A DNA stretch of 64,000 nucleotides from Luteibacter pinisoli. GTDB taxonomy: Bacteria; Pseudomonadota; Gammaproteobacteria; Xanthomonadales; Rhodanobacteraceae. The stretch is from NCBI RefSeq assembly GCF_006385595.1, contig NZ_CP041046.1, positions 806,001-870,000 of the forward strand, written 5' to 3'. This document shows, piece after piece, positions 45,691 through 54,973 of this stretch; position 1 is the first letter of the stretch, and the number at the start of each line of letters is the position of its first letter. The notes under the pieces are model-generated. The model was not told where the DNA came from and did not search any database. It worked only from the letters and a program-made list of their open reading frames with translations. The translations under genes and the position numbers were made by a program.

Positions 45691-46821
45691 TCACTTCGTG
45701 CTCGCAGCGCGGCTGCGGATGTAGTGGTTAAACAGCACGGCGATCAGCAACATGCCGCCAAGGAACACGCGGTACCAGTCGGAATCGATGTTGGTGTAAG
45801 AAATGCCGATCTGCACGACGCCAAAGATGAGGGCGCCGAAACAGGCACCGATCACCGAGCCGAAGCCGCCGGTGAGCAGCGTGCCGCCGATGACCACGGC
45901 GATGATGGCTTCGAACTCCTTCTGCAGGCCGCGATCCGATGCCGCGGAGCCGAACTCGGCCACCTGCAGCACGCCGAAGAGGCAGGCGCAGAACGCGGTG
46001 AGGACGAACAGCGAGATCTTCACCCGGCGGACCGGCACGCCAACGTTTTTTGCCGCGTTGGCGTCGCCACCGACGGTGTAGATCCAGTTGCCGAAGCGGG
46101 TGCGGGCGAGGACGAAACCGGCGACCACCGCCAGCACGATCCACCACAGCAGCACCTTGGGGATGCCGCCGACGACGGGTTCACCGTTGGGGAAAGATTC
46201 GATGATCCCGTGCGCACCGAGGAAGGTGAACAGGCCATGCAGGGTCGTGCCGGAGAACAGGGCGGAGACGACCGGGGATTCCTCGAACTTGCTGCCGACA
46301 CCGCTGACGATCGTGCTGTTGGCGAACGTGGTGGAAAGCACGAGGGTGAGGCCGCGCAGCACGAACATGAAGGCGAGGGTGACGATGAACGACGGCAGCC
46401 TGGTGCGCATCACCAGGTAGCCGTTCAGCCAGCCCAGGGCCATGCATACCGCGAAGGCCGCGACCACCGAGGCCCAGAGTGGCCAGCCCAGGTACATCGG
46501 CGGGATGGCGACGACGACGCCGGCGAATCCGATCATGGAGCCGATGGAAAGATCGAACTCGCCCGCGATCATCAGCAGGCACGCGCCCACGGACAGGATG
46601 CCCAGGTACGCGGCCACCTTCGCCCAGTTGATGACGCCATCGAGCGCGAACATGCCCGAATCGCCCGCGGTAAAGGCGAAAAAGACGAAGACCAGCACGG
46701 TGCCGGCGATGGAGCCCAGTTCAGGCCGATCGAGCAATACGCGCCATGGTGAAATCTTCCGTACGCGTTCGTCCGCGGGTTTCTGGATCATGTGTGTAAC
46801 GCTCTCGTTGATGGCGCTCAT
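45691..46821 (-). CDS. Inositol ABC importer, permease
   Basis: 376 aa from ATG 46819-46821 with GGGAG upstream; the longer frame lacks a ribosome site. About ten hydrophobic segments carry the RbsC/FrcC-type signatures GEFDLSIGSMIGFAGVVVA, RTRLPSFIVTLAFMFVLRGL, NWIYTVGGDANAAKNVGVPV and IGGTLLTGGFGSVIGACFGA. The N-terminus before the first helix is unusually long (about 35 residues). It is the inner-membrane pore for the substrate delivered by the binding protein. Confidence 0.92.
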   Translation of the reverse strand: MSAINESVTHMIQKPADERVRKISPWRVLLDRPELGSIAGTVLVFVFFAFTAGDSGMFALDGVINWAKVAAYLGILSVGACLLMIAGEFDLSIGSMIGFAGVVVAIPPMYLGWPLWASVVAAFAVCMALGWLNGYLVMRTRLPSFIVTLAFMFVLRGLTLVLSTTFANSTIVSGVGSKFEESPVVSALFSGTTLHGLFTFLGAHGIIESFPNGEPVVGGIPKVLLWWIVLAVVAGFVLARTRFGNWIYTVGGDANAAKNVGVPVRRVKISLFVLTAFCACLFGVLQVAEFGSAASDRGLQKEFEAIIAVVIGGTLLTGGFGSVIGACFGALIFGVVQIGISYTNIDSDWYRVFLGGMLLIAVLFNHYIRSRAASTK

Positions 46822-46837
46822 GGAGTTCTCCCGTCGG

Positions 46838-47881
46838 TCAGCGGTACTGGCCGGCGTACTTCTCGACCGTGGCGACGTTTTCCTTCGTGACAAAGGCCGG
46901 ACCCGAACTCACCCCATTGGCGGTATAGATGGGCTTGAGGTCGTATTCCTTGAGGCGGGCCTGGAATTTCGGGTTGGCCTTGAGGGCGGCAATGATCGTG
47001 GCCGGGTCCTTGGTGTTCTTGTCATGCGCGATCACCAGCGCGGCGATGCCCATGTAGCCCTGCAGGTAAGGCTGCTGGTCAATCGCGTACTGGATCGTCC
47101 CCGACTTGATACCGGCGATGATCGCGGGCGAGAGATCGAACGTGCCAAAGTTGATGCTGCCCTTCAGGTGCAGGTCTTCCACCACCTTGATGGCCGGTTC
47201 GGCGGCATTCGGGCCGAGCGCGAGGATGGCCTGGGTCTTCGGATGCGCGCGCAGGTAGGCGGTGAGCTTGCCGGAGACCACGGTCGGGTCCATGCCGGTA
47301 TCGATCATGGACGTCGAGCGCCAGTCCTTCACGCCGATGGCGTCCGCATAGCCCTGGCAACGCTCGAACGAGGCGTTGTTGGTGGCGTAGTGGTTCACGC
47401 AGACGAAGCTCTTGATGCCGGCCGCCTTCGCGCGTTCACCCGCGGCCTTGCCCGCGTCGTACTCACCCTGGCCGATATGCATGATGGCGCCGATCTTCGT
47501 GCTCTCGGCCGGCGTGCCCGAGTTGATCGTGACGATGGGGATGCCCTTGGCCGAGACCTTGGCGGCGGGATCTTTCAGCTGGTCGTAATTGGCGATGTCG
47601 AACGCCACGCCTTTGTAGTTGCGGGCGGCGGCGGACTCGAGCTGGCGGGCCATCTCGGCGAGGTCGCCGTTGCCGGAGCCGCGGTAGTCGACGGCGACGC
47701 CGAAGTCTTCACCGGCCTGCTTGATCGAGTTCTTGATGGTGTTCCACCAGGAATCGGAATCGGCGGCATGGGTCACGAGGACGTAACGGTCGCCGGGGGC
47801 CGCCTGGGAGGCGGGGGCGGCCAGCCCGAGGCCAAGGGCGAGGGCGGCGGCCAGCGTGGCATGGAACAGTTTGGATCGCAT
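46838..47881 (-). CDS. Inositol ABC importer, periplasmic binding protein
   Basis: 347 aa from ATG 47879-47881, with GGAGG upstream. A signal peptide (MRSKLFHATLAAALALGLGL to ASQA) is followed by a Peripla_BP_4 (ribose-binding type) fold: SDSWWNTIKNSIKQAGEDFG, GIPIVTINSG, GPNAAEPAIKVVEDL and QYAIDQQPYLQGY. It is the first gene of the long minus-strand operon and faces iolR across a 203-nt promoter region, so it is the gene most directly exposed to IolR control. Confidence 0.93.
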   Translation of the reverse strand: MRSKLFHATLAAALALGLGLAAPASQAAPGDRYVLVTHAADSDSWWNTIKNSIKQAGEDFGVAVDYRGSGNGDLAEMARQLESAAARNYKGVAFDIANYDQLKDPAAKVSAKGIPIVTINSGTPAESTKIGAIMHIGQGEYDAGKAAGERAKAAGIKSFVCVNHYATNNASFERCQGYADAIGVKDWRSTSMIDTGMDPTVVSGKLTAYLRAHPKTQAILALGPNAAEPAIKVVEDLHLKGSINFGTFDLSPAIIAGIKSGTIQYAIDQQPYLQGYMGIAALVIAHDKNTKDPATIIAALKANPKFQARLKEYDLKPIYTANGVSSGPAFVTKENVATVEKYAGQYR

Positions 47882-47981
47882 ATTGCCTCCACGAATGACC
47901 GGCGCGGCCGGTCGGGATGGGTGAGGTGCGAAGCGATAACGGCCCGTGGGCCGCTGTTTTGCCTGAAAGCGCTCCGAGCAT

Positions 47982-48046
47982 GGACCGCCAATTCCACGGT
48001 TGCAATTTGCATTGCAACATAGAAATAAATGGAAAATATGTTCCAT
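47982..48046. promoter_or_regulatory. Candidate IolR operators in the divergent iol promoter
   Basis: Three inverted repeats lie between the binding-protein gene and iolR. ATGGAA-N6-TTCCAT (48029-48046) contains a perfect GGAA-N6-TTCC, the motif I recall being reported for the RpiR-type IolR of Sinorhizobium meliloti. GGAC-N6-TTCC (47982-47995) is a one-base variant. GTTGCAAT-N4-ATTGCAAC (47999-48018) is a separate perfect 8-bp repeat with a different sequence. The nearest site is 39 nt before iolR, consistent with autorepression. Confidence 0.6.
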
Positions 48047-48084
48047 GCCGTGTTTCAATCCCTCGGTACTCCCTGGAGCCAACG

Positions 48085-48954
48085 ATGGCCAAGCGCAGTG
48101 AAGCCGATGCCCTGATGAAGCGCATCGCCGAGGAATTCGAAGCCCTCCCGCGGCAGTTGCAGGGGGTGGCCCGGTACCTTGAGGAACATCGCAGTTCGAT
48201 CATGGTCCAGCGGGTCGGTGAGATTGCCGAAGGCGCCGGGGTGCATGCGTCGGCCGTGGTCCGCTTCGCCCAGCGCTTCGGCTATTCCGGTTTCAGCGAG
48301 ATGCAGGCAGTGTTCCGGGATGCCTTCACGGCCCAAGCCTCGCCGTCGCGCAGTTACCAGCAGCGCATCCGCACGGTGATCGAGAACCGCGAAGGGGGCA
48401 TGCAGGCGGGAGAGATCGCTTCGCGCTTTATCGACGCCAGCCGCATGGGCCTGGACGAGCTGGCCGCGGAGCTCGATGAAAGCCGCTTCCAGAAAGCGGT
48501 GGATACCCTGGCCGCGGCCGAAAATATTTACGTGATGGGCGTACGCCGGTCGTTCGCCATCGCCACGTACATCGCCTATGCGCTGCAGCACACGCAGAAG
48601 CGCGTGCACCTGGTGAGCGGGCTGGGCGGCATGTTCCGCGAGCAGCTGCGCAGCATCGGCAAGTCCGACGCGCTCATCGCCATCAGCTTCCCGCCGTTCG
48701 GCAAGGAAACTCTTTACGCCATGCGCGTCGCGCAGCAACACCACGCGAAGGTGCTGGCCATTACCGAAAGCGACCTGGGCCCGCTGTCACGCCATTCGGA
48801 CGTGCTGCTGAAGGTGAAGGAGGGCAGCGCGTTCGCCTTCCGTGGCCTTACCAGCACCATGTGCCTGTGCCAGGCCCTGTTCGTCGCGCTCGCTTACAAA
48901 CTCGAACTAACCGTCGAAGAAACAACGCTTCCCCGAGGAGAATACGATGATTGA
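48085..48954 (+). CDS. iolR: RpiR-family repressor of inositol catabolism IolR
   Basis: 289 aa from ATG 48085, with GGAG at 48075-48078. The N-terminal RpiR helix-turn-helix (about 5-80) has IAEGAGVHASAVVRFAQRFG, YSGFSEMQAVFRDAF. The SIS sugar-phosphate domain (about 130-260) has VMGVRRSFAIATYIAYAL and LIAISFPPFGKETL. Members sense phosphorylated intermediates, and the expected signal here is the IolC product. It is divergent from the transport/catabolic operon and overlaps iolG by 8 nt. Confidence 0.92.
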   Translation: MAKRSEADALMKRIAEEFEALPRQLQGVARYLEEHRSSIMVQRVGEIAEGAGVHASAVVRFAQRFGYSGFSEMQAVFRDAFTAQASPSRSYQQRIRTVIENREGGMQAGEIASRFIDASRMGLDELAAELDESRFQKAVDTLAAAENIYVMGVRRSFAIATYIAYALQHTQKRVHLVSGLGGMFREQLRSIGKSDALIAISFPPFGKETLYAMRVAQQHHAKVLAITESDLGPLSRHSDVLLKVKEGSAFAFRGLTSTMCLCQALFVALAYKLELTVEETTLPRGEYDD

Positions 48955-49939
48955 AGTCGCGGTCTTTGGTGCCGGTCGCATCGGCAAGATCCACGCGGGC
49001 AATGTCGCCCGGCATCCCCAGGCGCGCCTGCGCTACGTGGTGGATGTGCACGAACCCTCGGCGAAGGAGCTGGCGCAGAAGCACGGCGCCACCGTGGCCA
49101 GCGTCGACGAGGCGCTGAACGATCCCGCCGTGGGCGCCGTGGTGATCGGTTCCAGCACCGACACCCATGCCGACCTGATCCATCGCGCCGCGGCGGCCGG
49201 CAAGGCCATCTTCTGCGAAAAGCCGGTGGACCTGGACGTCGAGCGCGCGCGCTCCTGCCGGGCCGCGGTGGAGAAGGCCGGCGTGGTCTGCATGATCGCG
49301 TTCCAGCGCCGTTTCGATCCGACCTTCTCGTCGCTGAAGAAGCGCCTTGATGACGGTGAGGTGGGCACGCCCGAAGTGCTGGTCGTCACCAGCCGTGATC
49401 CGGGCGCGCCGCCGGTGAATTACATCAAGAGCTCCGGTGGCGTGTTCAAGGACATGCTGATCCACGATTTCGACATCTTCCGCTGGATCCTCGGCGACGA
49501 AGCCGTGAGCGTGCATGCCGCCGGCAGCTGCCTGACCGATCCGGCGATCGAAGGGGCCGGCGATATCGACACCACGGCGGTCACCATCCGCACGAAGAGC
49601 GGCAAGCTGTGCCAGATCAACACCTCGCGCCGCGCCGCGTACGGCTACGACCAGCGCTTCGAGGTGCTCGGCAGCAAGGGCATGCTGCAGGCGGGCAACG
49701 TCACGCCGACCCAGGTGGTGTCACACACCGCCGCGCATATCGCGCACGACCTGCCGGAACACTTCTTCCTCGAGCGCTATCGCGAGGCGTACGCCGCGGA
49801 AATCGCGCACTTCTTCGACGCGCTGGCCTCCGGCTCGCCGGTGCGCACCACGATTGCCGACGGCATCAAGGCGCTGGAACTGGCCGAAGCCGCCGCGCGC
49901 TCGTGGCGTGAAGGCCAGGCCGTGGCCGTGAGCATCTGA
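48947..49939 (+). CDS. iolG: myo-Inositol 2-dehydrogenase IolG
   Basis: 330 aa Gfo/Idh/MocA fold. Residues 1-120 are a Rossmann domain with VFGAGRIGKIHAGNVAR and CEKPVDLD, whose Lys is the conserved EKP lysine. The catalytic region is FQRRFDPTFSSL, GGVFKDMLIHDFDIFRWILG, with D and H in the HDFD motif. It oxidises myo-inositol to 2-keto-myo-inositol with NAD and feeds IolE. It is coupled to iolR by overlap. Confidence 0.93.
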   Translation: MIEVAVFGAGRIGKIHAGNVARHPQARLRYVVDVHEPSAKELAQKHGATVASVDEALNDPAVGAVVIGSSTDTHADLIHRAAAAGKAIFCEKPVDLDVERARSCRAAVEKAGVVCMIAFQRRFDPTFSSLKKRLDDGEVGTPEVLVVTSRDPGAPPVNYIKSSGGVFKDMLIHDFDIFRWILGDEAVSVHAAGSCLTDPAIEGAGDIDTTAVTIRTKSGKLCQINTSRRAAYGYDQRFEVLGSKGMLQAGNVTPTQVVSHTAAHIAHDLPEHFFLERYREAYAAEIAHFFDALASGSPVRTTIADGIKALELAEAAARSWREGQAVAVSI

Positions 49940-49952
49940 GGACCGCAACGTC

Positions 49953-50969
49953 ATGAGCAAACTTCGTATCGGCCTTGCCGGCCTCGGCCGGCTGGGCCAG
50001 CGTTACGCGGAAAACCTCGCCCGCGCCGTGCCCCGCGCGGAACTGGTGGCGGTGTGCAGCCCCGTGGAGAGCGAGCGCGCCTGGGCGCGGGATACCCTGG
50101 CCATCCCGACCATCCACGACACCTTCGAGGACATGCTCGCGGATCCGGGCATCGACGCCGTGGTGCTGGTGACGCCCACGTCGCTGCACGCTTCGCAGAT
50201 CGAGCAGGCGCTCGATGCGGGCAAGCACGTGTTTTGCGAGAAGCCGCTGTCGCTGGAACTCGAGGACTGCCGCCGCGCCGCCGCACACGCGGCCAAGGCG
50301 TCGAAGCGCGCGATGGTCGGCTTCGTCCGGCGTTTTGACGAAAGCTATCGCAACGCGTTCATGCACATCGAAGCCGGTGGCATCGGCCGCCCGTTCCTCG
50401 TCTATTCGCAGACGACGGACCTGGCCGACCCGACCGGCGCGTTCCTGAAGTTCGCTCCCACCAGCGGCGGCATCTTCCTCGACTGCAGCGTGCACGACGT
50501 GGACCTCGCGCGCTGGCTGCTGGGCCGTCCGAAGGCGAAGAAGGTCTACGCCACCGGCACGGTGGCGATGTATCCGCCGCTGGAAGCGATCAAGGACGTG
50601 GACAACGGCATTGCCATCGTCGAGTTCGAGGGTGGGCAGATGGCGATGTTCTACGCCTCGCGCACGCAGGCCCACGGCCACGATACGCAGACCGATGTCA
50701 CCGGTACCGGTGGCAAGGTCAGCGTCGGTCGCAACCCGCGTGCGGACCGGGTGGAGATCGCCGATGCCAACGGCGTGCGCAACAGCGTGCTGCCGTCGTT
50801 CTACGAGCGCTTCGCCCCGGCCTTCGTGACCCAGGCAAGGCATTTCGTCGACGCCATCCTCGATGACACGCCGTTCGACCTGACCATGGACGATGCGGTG
50901 GAAGCCACCCGCATCGCCGTGGCCCTGCGCGAATCCCAGCAGTCCGGCCAGCCGGTGCTGCTGGCCTAG
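49953..50969 (+). CDS. Second Gfo/Idh/MocA dehydrogenase, probably for an inositol isomer
   Basis: 338 aa, 13 nt after iolG. The Rossmann motif is GLAGLGRLGQRYAENLARAV. The family pattern is CEKPLSLELEDC, the active-site region FVRRFDESYRNAF, and GGIFLDCSVHDVDLARWLLG with the conserved HDVD. It is similar in layout to IolG but clearly a paralogue, so it may act on scyllo- or chiro-inositol or on an inosose (as IolW/IolX do in Bacillus). Co-transcription with iolR-iolG supports an inositol-related role. It ends 44 nt before a hairpin ahead of the MFS gene. Confidence 0.88.
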   Translation: MSKLRIGLAGLGRLGQRYAENLARAVPRAELVAVCSPVESERAWARDTLAIPTIHDTFEDMLADPGIDAVVLVTPTSLHASQIEQALDAGKHVFCEKPLSLELEDCRRAAAHAAKASKRAMVGFVRRFDESYRNAFMHIEAGGIGRPFLVYSQTTDLADPTGAFLKFAPTSGGIFLDCSVHDVDLARWLLGRPKAKKVYATGTVAMYPPLEAIKDVDNGIAIVEFEGGQMAMFYASRTQAHGHDTQTDVTGTGGKVSVGRNPRADRVEIADANGVRNSVLPSFYERFAPAFVTQARHFVDAILDDTPFDLTMDDAVEATRIAVALRESQQSGQPVLLA

Positions 50970-51062
50970 CGCGACGAACGGGGGGAAGGGCAGGGCTGGA
51001 TGAAAAAGCCTTCATGCGGCGTGATGCCGCATTGCAGCATCACCCTCTATAATGAGGACGCC

Positions 51063-52289
51063 ATGTCTCTTCCTCCCCTCGTTCCCCATCGCGGGCGGCG
51101 CTTCGCCGTCACCGCGCGGATTCTTTCCGCAGTTGTCTTTTCCTTCCTGTGCTACCTGAGCATCGGCATTCCGCTGGCGGTGTTGCCGGGCTACGTGCAC
51201 AACGACCTGGGCTATTCCACCGTGGTGGCTGGCCTGGCGGTAAGCGTGCAATATCTTGCGACGCTGATGAGCCGGCCCCACGCGGGACGCATGGCCGATG
51301 CCATGGGCCCGAAGCGCACGGTGATCGCCGGCCTGATCGTGCTGGCCCTGTCCGGGTTGTTTCTTGCCCTGGGCGCGCTGGCACCGGGCATGCCGGCGTT
51401 GTCGCTGGCGCTGATCCTGATGAGCCGCCTCGGCCTGGGCTTTGCCGAAAGCTGGGTGAGCACCGGTGCGATCACCTGGGGCATCGGCGGCATCGGCGGC
51501 GAGCACACCGCCCGGGTCATTTCCTGGAATGGGATCGCCACCTACGGCGGCATCGCGCTGGGGGCCCCGCTGGGCGTGGCGCTGTCGCAGCACTTCGGCC
51601 TAATCGCGCTGGGCGTGGTGGGCTTCCTGTTGGGTGCCATCGCCCTGCCGCTGGCGATGCTGAAAGCACGCGTGGCGCCGAGCCATGGCGAGCGACTGCC
51701 GTTCAAGAGCGTGCTCTCGCGCGTGTCGGCCTACGGCATCGGCCTGGCCCTGGGTTCCATCGGCTTCGGTTCGCTCTCCACCTTCGTGGCGCTGTACTAC
51801 GCCAGCCGCGGCTGGACCGATGCCGCGCTGCTGCTGTCGTTGTTCGGTGGCTGCTTCATCGGCATCCGCCTGGTGTTCGGCAACGCCATCGACCGTTTCG
51901 GCGGCTACCGCGTCGCGATCATCTCGCTGGCCGTGGAATGCCTGGGCCTGCTGTTGATGTGGTTCGGCAGCACGCCGCACGAGGCACTCGCGGGCGCGGC
52001 GCTGACCGGTGCGGGCTTTGCGCTCGTGTTCCCGGCCCTGGGCGTGGAAGCGGTGAGCCGCGTGAGCAACCACAACCGTGGCGCGGCGCTGGGCGCGTAT
52101 TCGGTGTTCCTCGATGTCGCCCTGGGCCTCACCGGCCCCGTGGGCGGCTGGATCGCGGGACTTTACGATTACCCGGCCATTTTCCTGCTGGCCAGCGCAG
52201 CCGCACTCGGTGGCGCGTTGCTGTCGTTTGCCCTGTATGTGCGCCACGGCCGCAGCCCGCGCACCGAAACCGCTGACGCGCGGGCATAA
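51063..52289 (+). CDS. MFS transporter, possibly for inositol isomers
   Basis: 408 aa from ATG 51063, with GAGG upstream. There are twelve hydrophobic segments and the MFS loop motif GRMADAMGPKRTVIAG. It resembles the YfcJ/YhhS-type group of proton-driven carriers. The leader holds a perfect hairpin (ATGCGGC-N5-GCCGCAT, 51014-51032) and TATAAT at 51048-51053 only 9 nt before the ATG, which would give a very short leader. The substrate is unknown; location after two inositol dehydrogenases is suggestive only. Confidence 0.82.
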   Translation: MSLPPLVPHRGRRFAVTARILSAVVFSFLCYLSIGIPLAVLPGYVHNDLGYSTVVAGLAVSVQYLATLMSRPHAGRMADAMGPKRTVIAGLIVLALSGLFLALGALAPGMPALSLALILMSRLGLGFAESWVSTGAITWGIGGIGGEHTARVISWNGIATYGGIALGAPLGVALSQHFGLIALGVVGFLLGAIALPLAMLKARVAPSHGERLPFKSVLSRVSAYGIGLALGSIGFGSLSTFVALYYASRGWTDAALLLSLFGGCFIGIRLVFGNAIDRFGGYRVAIISLAVECLGLLLMWFGSTPHEALAGAALTGAGFALVFPALGVEAVSRVSNHNRGAALGAYSVFLDVALGLTGPVGGWIAGLYDYPAIFLLASAAALGGALLSFALYVRHGRSPRTETADARA

Positions 52290-52319
52290 TGCCCGCCTGA
52301 TCCCTCACGAGTCCGCACC

Positions 52320-52718
52320 ATGCCGTACGATCGCAGCTGGATGGGTTACGGCATGGAAGGTGCCCTGCAGGTCGGCGGCATCGCCCTGCTGGCGGGCATC
52401 GTGGTGTACCTGCTGGTGCGCCTGCTCGGCAAGGCCAATGGCTGGAGCCAGGGCATGCAGCTCACCGTGGCGGTGCTGCTCGCGTTCTTCCTCGCCGGCG
52501 GCGAGGACATCTGGAATTCGTTCTACTTCAACTTCGTGCCGATCCAGTCACCGCAGTTGCTGCGGGTGAAGCTGGCCGCGGTGCACGACCCGGATTCGAT
52601 GGGCACGCGCGTGCTGTTCGAGATGCTCGGCGCCGTGATTGGCGCCGGCATCGGCTGGGCGGCGTTTTCGGGGAACCTGAAAGAGCTGGTCCACCACATC
52701 CGCCATTCGGGCGACTGA
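52320..52718 (+). CDS. Hypothetical membrane protein (132 aa)
   Basis: 132 aa with three hydrophobic segments (VGGIALLAGIVVYLLVRLLG, MQLTVAVLLAFFLAGGEDIW and GAVIGAGIGWAAFSG). A short exposed loop (NFVPIQSPQLLRVKLAAVHD) lies between the second and third. No family is recognised. It converges on the esterase gene, whose stop starts 1 nt later. It is likely an inner-membrane protein. Coding is supported by strong hydrophobic patterning and codon use like the neighbours. Confidence 0.72.
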   Translation: MPYDRSWMGYGMEGALQVGGIALLAGIVVYLLVRLLGKANGWSQGMQLTVAVLLAFFLAGGEDIWNSFYFNFVPIQSPQLLRVKLAAVHDPDSMGTRVLFEMLGAVIGAGIGWAAFSGNLKELVHHIRHSGD

Positions 52719-52719
52719 C

Positions 52720-53487
52720 TCAGCGGGTGTGGGCGAACATCCAGGTCCATAGCGTGGGCTCGGCGTAGGCGCGCTGCCACGATCCGTGGTTCACGCCCGC
52801 GTACTCGCTGTACTTCACTTCGGCACCGCGCTTCACCAGCGCCGCGTTCATCTTCCGCGACTGTTCGGTGGGCACCGTGTGGTCGTCGCCGCCGTGGAAG
52901 ATCCACACGGGCGTCTTGCCGATCTTCTGCGCCACCCACGTGAACGGGTCCGTGCCTTCCGGCGCGCCGTGGACGAACAACTGGCGGTCTTCGTCGTCGC
53001 CCAGGGTGGTGATGCCGCCGCAGATGATGGCGGCCGCGGCGAAGGTGTCCGGGTGGTCCGCCGCCAGCTGCCACGAACCGTAACCGCCCATCGACAGGCC
53101 GGTGAGATACAGGCGCTTACGGTCGCCGTTGAATTCCTTCACGCTCTTCTCGAGCGATGCCATGGCGTAGTCGGCGTCGGCAGGGTCGGTCCACTCCGTG
53201 TCATCCGGTGCCTGCGGGATCACCACCACGGCGGGGAAATCCATGTGTTCCTTCAGCCACGGCGGCAGACCCTGCGTCATCTGCTTCTGGTTGTCGCTGC
53301 CACGCTCGCCACTGCCGTGCAGGAACAGCACCACGGCCGGATGCTTTTTCACATCGGCCGGGATGAACACCTGGTAGCGATAGGTCTTGCCGTGCACGTC
53401 GACGGTGCGTTCGGCGAACCGTGCGGGCGCGGCGCTGGCGGTGCCGGCGACCATGGCCGCGGTGACAAAGGCGAGGGTACGAAGCAT
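52720..53487 (-). CDS. Exported alpha/beta-hydrolase (esterase, Esterase_PHB type)
   Basis: 255 aa from ATG 53485-53487, with GGAA upstream; ATG 53500-53502 is a weaker alternative. A signal peptide (MLRTLAFVTAAMVAGTASA) is present. The oxyanion motif is FLHGSGERG, the nucleophile Ser lies in LTGLSMGGYGSW, the acid Asp in FHGGDDHTVP and the His in VNHGSW. This resembles the Esterase_PHB/feruloyl-esterase-like and predicted peptidase (COG4099) group. It would act in the periplasm or outside on an ester or peptide substrate that cannot be named. Confidence 0.85.
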   Translation of the reverse strand: MLRTLAFVTAAMVAGTASAAPARFAERTVDVHGKTYRYQVFIPADVKKHPAVVLFLHGSGERGSDNQKQMTQGLPPWLKEHMDFPAVVVIPQAPDDTEWTDPADADYAMASLEKSVKEFNGDRKRLYLTGLSMGGYGSWQLAADHPDTFAAAAIICGGITTLGDDEDRQLFVHGAPEGTDPFTWVAQKIGKTPVWIFHGGDDHTVPTEQSRKMNAALVKRGAEVKYSEYAGVNHGSWQRAYAEPTLWTWMFAHTR

Positions 53488-53551
53488 GGCGTGGGGTTCC
53501 ATGGGGTGGTTCGGCCCAGTGGAACCCAGTAATCGCGTTACGGCAAGGCCG

Positions 53552-54973
53552 TTACAGCACGGGGTCGAACAGGCGGGCGACGTGGAGCGCCACCTGGCGC
53601 AGGTAGGGCAGGCGGCGGTAATCGTTGGGGTTTACTTCGTCGGCCTGGGCGAAGTCGTCCTTGAGCATGGCTTCCACCTCGCCGGCAAACGGTGCGTCCA
53701 CGTTGAGCGCCGTGATCTCGAAGTTCAGGCGGAAGCTGCGGTTGTCGAGGTTCATGCTGCCGACGACCGCGGTGTCGTCGTCGATGAGCATCACCTTCTG
53801 GTGCACGAAGCCGGGCTGGTAACGGAACATGCGAATACCCGCGAGCGTGGCTTCGTGCGCGTACAGCGTGGTGGCCATGAACACCGTGCGATGGTCCGGC
53901 CGGCTTGGGATGAGGATGCGTACGTCCACGCCGCGATACACGGCCATGCGCAGCGCGCCGAACACCGCCTGGTCAGGCACGAAATACGGCGTGGTGATCC
54001 ACACGCGCTTTTTTGCGGCCTGGATGGCCTGGGTGAAGAACAGTGAGCAGCTTTCCTGGCGATCGGCCGGGCCGGTGGCGACGATCATCGTGGTGGCCCG
54101 CCCGCAGCGTTCCGGCGGCGGCATGGAGGGTGGCCGTTCGCCGGTGACCCAGTACCAGTCTTCGGCGAACACGCGCTGCAGGTCCGCCACGGCGGGGCCT
54201 TCGATCTGCATGTGCGTGTCGCGCCACGGCGCCAGCGGCGGTTTCAGGCCGAGGTATTCGTCGCCCGCGTTGAGGCCGCCGACAAAACCGCGCTCGCCGT
54301 CGACCACGAGCACCTTGCGATGGTTACGGAAGTTCAGCTGGAAGCGGTTGCGGAAGCGCCGCGTGGCGAACGGGCGCACATCGACGCGTCCGGCGCGCAG
54401 CGTCTCGACATAGCTGTCGGGCAGGGCGTGGCTGCCGATGCTGTCGTACAGCAGGCACACCTGCACGTCGCGCGCGGCACAGGCCAGCAACGCATCGCGC
54501 AGGCGGCGGCCCAGGCCATCGTCGTGGATGATGAAAAACTGCACGAGCACGTAGTGCTCCGCGCGTTCGATGGCGGCGAACATCGCCTCGAACGCGGCGT
54601 CGCCATTGATGTGCAGGGAAAGGTTGTTGCCCCCGTGCATGGCCGTCTTCAGCATGTGGCCGATGGGGCTGTAGCGCTCGTCGTGCACCGGCTGCGGGTG
54701 GGGCGCCACGCCTGGGCGGGCCGGCGGTTCGGCCTCCGCGTGCAACATGAAGAAACGCGCCTGGCGCTGGCGGTGCAGGTCCACGTAGCCGCCGAAGTGG
54801 CTGGCGCCCAGGAACAGGTAGGGAATGAGGGTGACGTAGGGCACCAGCACCAGGCCGAGCACCCACGCAAAGGCGCCCTGGGCCGTCCGGGTGTTCATCA
54901 CGGCATGCATGGCGGCCAGGACACCCGCGGCGTGCAGGGCCAGGGCCGCGATGGCGATAAACGTGGCGATCAT
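53552..54973 (-). CDS. cls: Cardiolipin synthase (PLD superfamily)
   Basis: 473 aa from ATG 54971-54973. Two N-terminal membrane helices (MIATFIAIAALALHAAGVLA and FAWVLGLVLVPYVTLIPYLF) precede two HKD motifs: FRNHRKVLVVDGERGFVGG and VHQKVMLIDDDTAVVGSMN, each with the Asn-containing tail typical of Cls. The enzyme condenses two phosphatidylglycerols to cardiolipin at the inner membrane. The region between the helices and the catalytic part has an unusual Pro/His-rich insert (EPPARPGVAPHPQPVHDERY). Confidence 0.93.
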   Translation of the reverse strand: MIATFIAIAALALHAAGVLAAMHAVMNTRTAQGAFAWVLGLVLVPYVTLIPYLFLGASHFGGYVDLHRQRQARFFMLHAEAEPPARPGVAPHPQPVHDERYSPIGHMLKTAMHGGNNLSLHINGDAAFEAMFAAIERAEHYVLVQFFIIHDDGLGRRLRDALLACAARDVQVCLLYDSIGSHALPDSYVETLRAGRVDVRPFATRRFRNRFQLNFRNHRKVLVVDGERGFVGGLNAGDEYLGLKPPLAPWRDTHMQIEGPAVADLQRVFAEDWYWVTGERPPSMPPPERCGRATTMIVATGPADRQESCSLFFTQAIQAAKKRVWITTPYFVPDQAVFGALRMAVYRGVDVRILIPSRPDHRTVFMATTLYAHEATLAGIRMFRYQPGFVHQKVMLIDDDTAVVGSMNLDNRSFRLNFEITALNVDAPFAGEVEAMLKDDFAQADEVNPNDYRRLPYLRQVALHVARLFDPVL

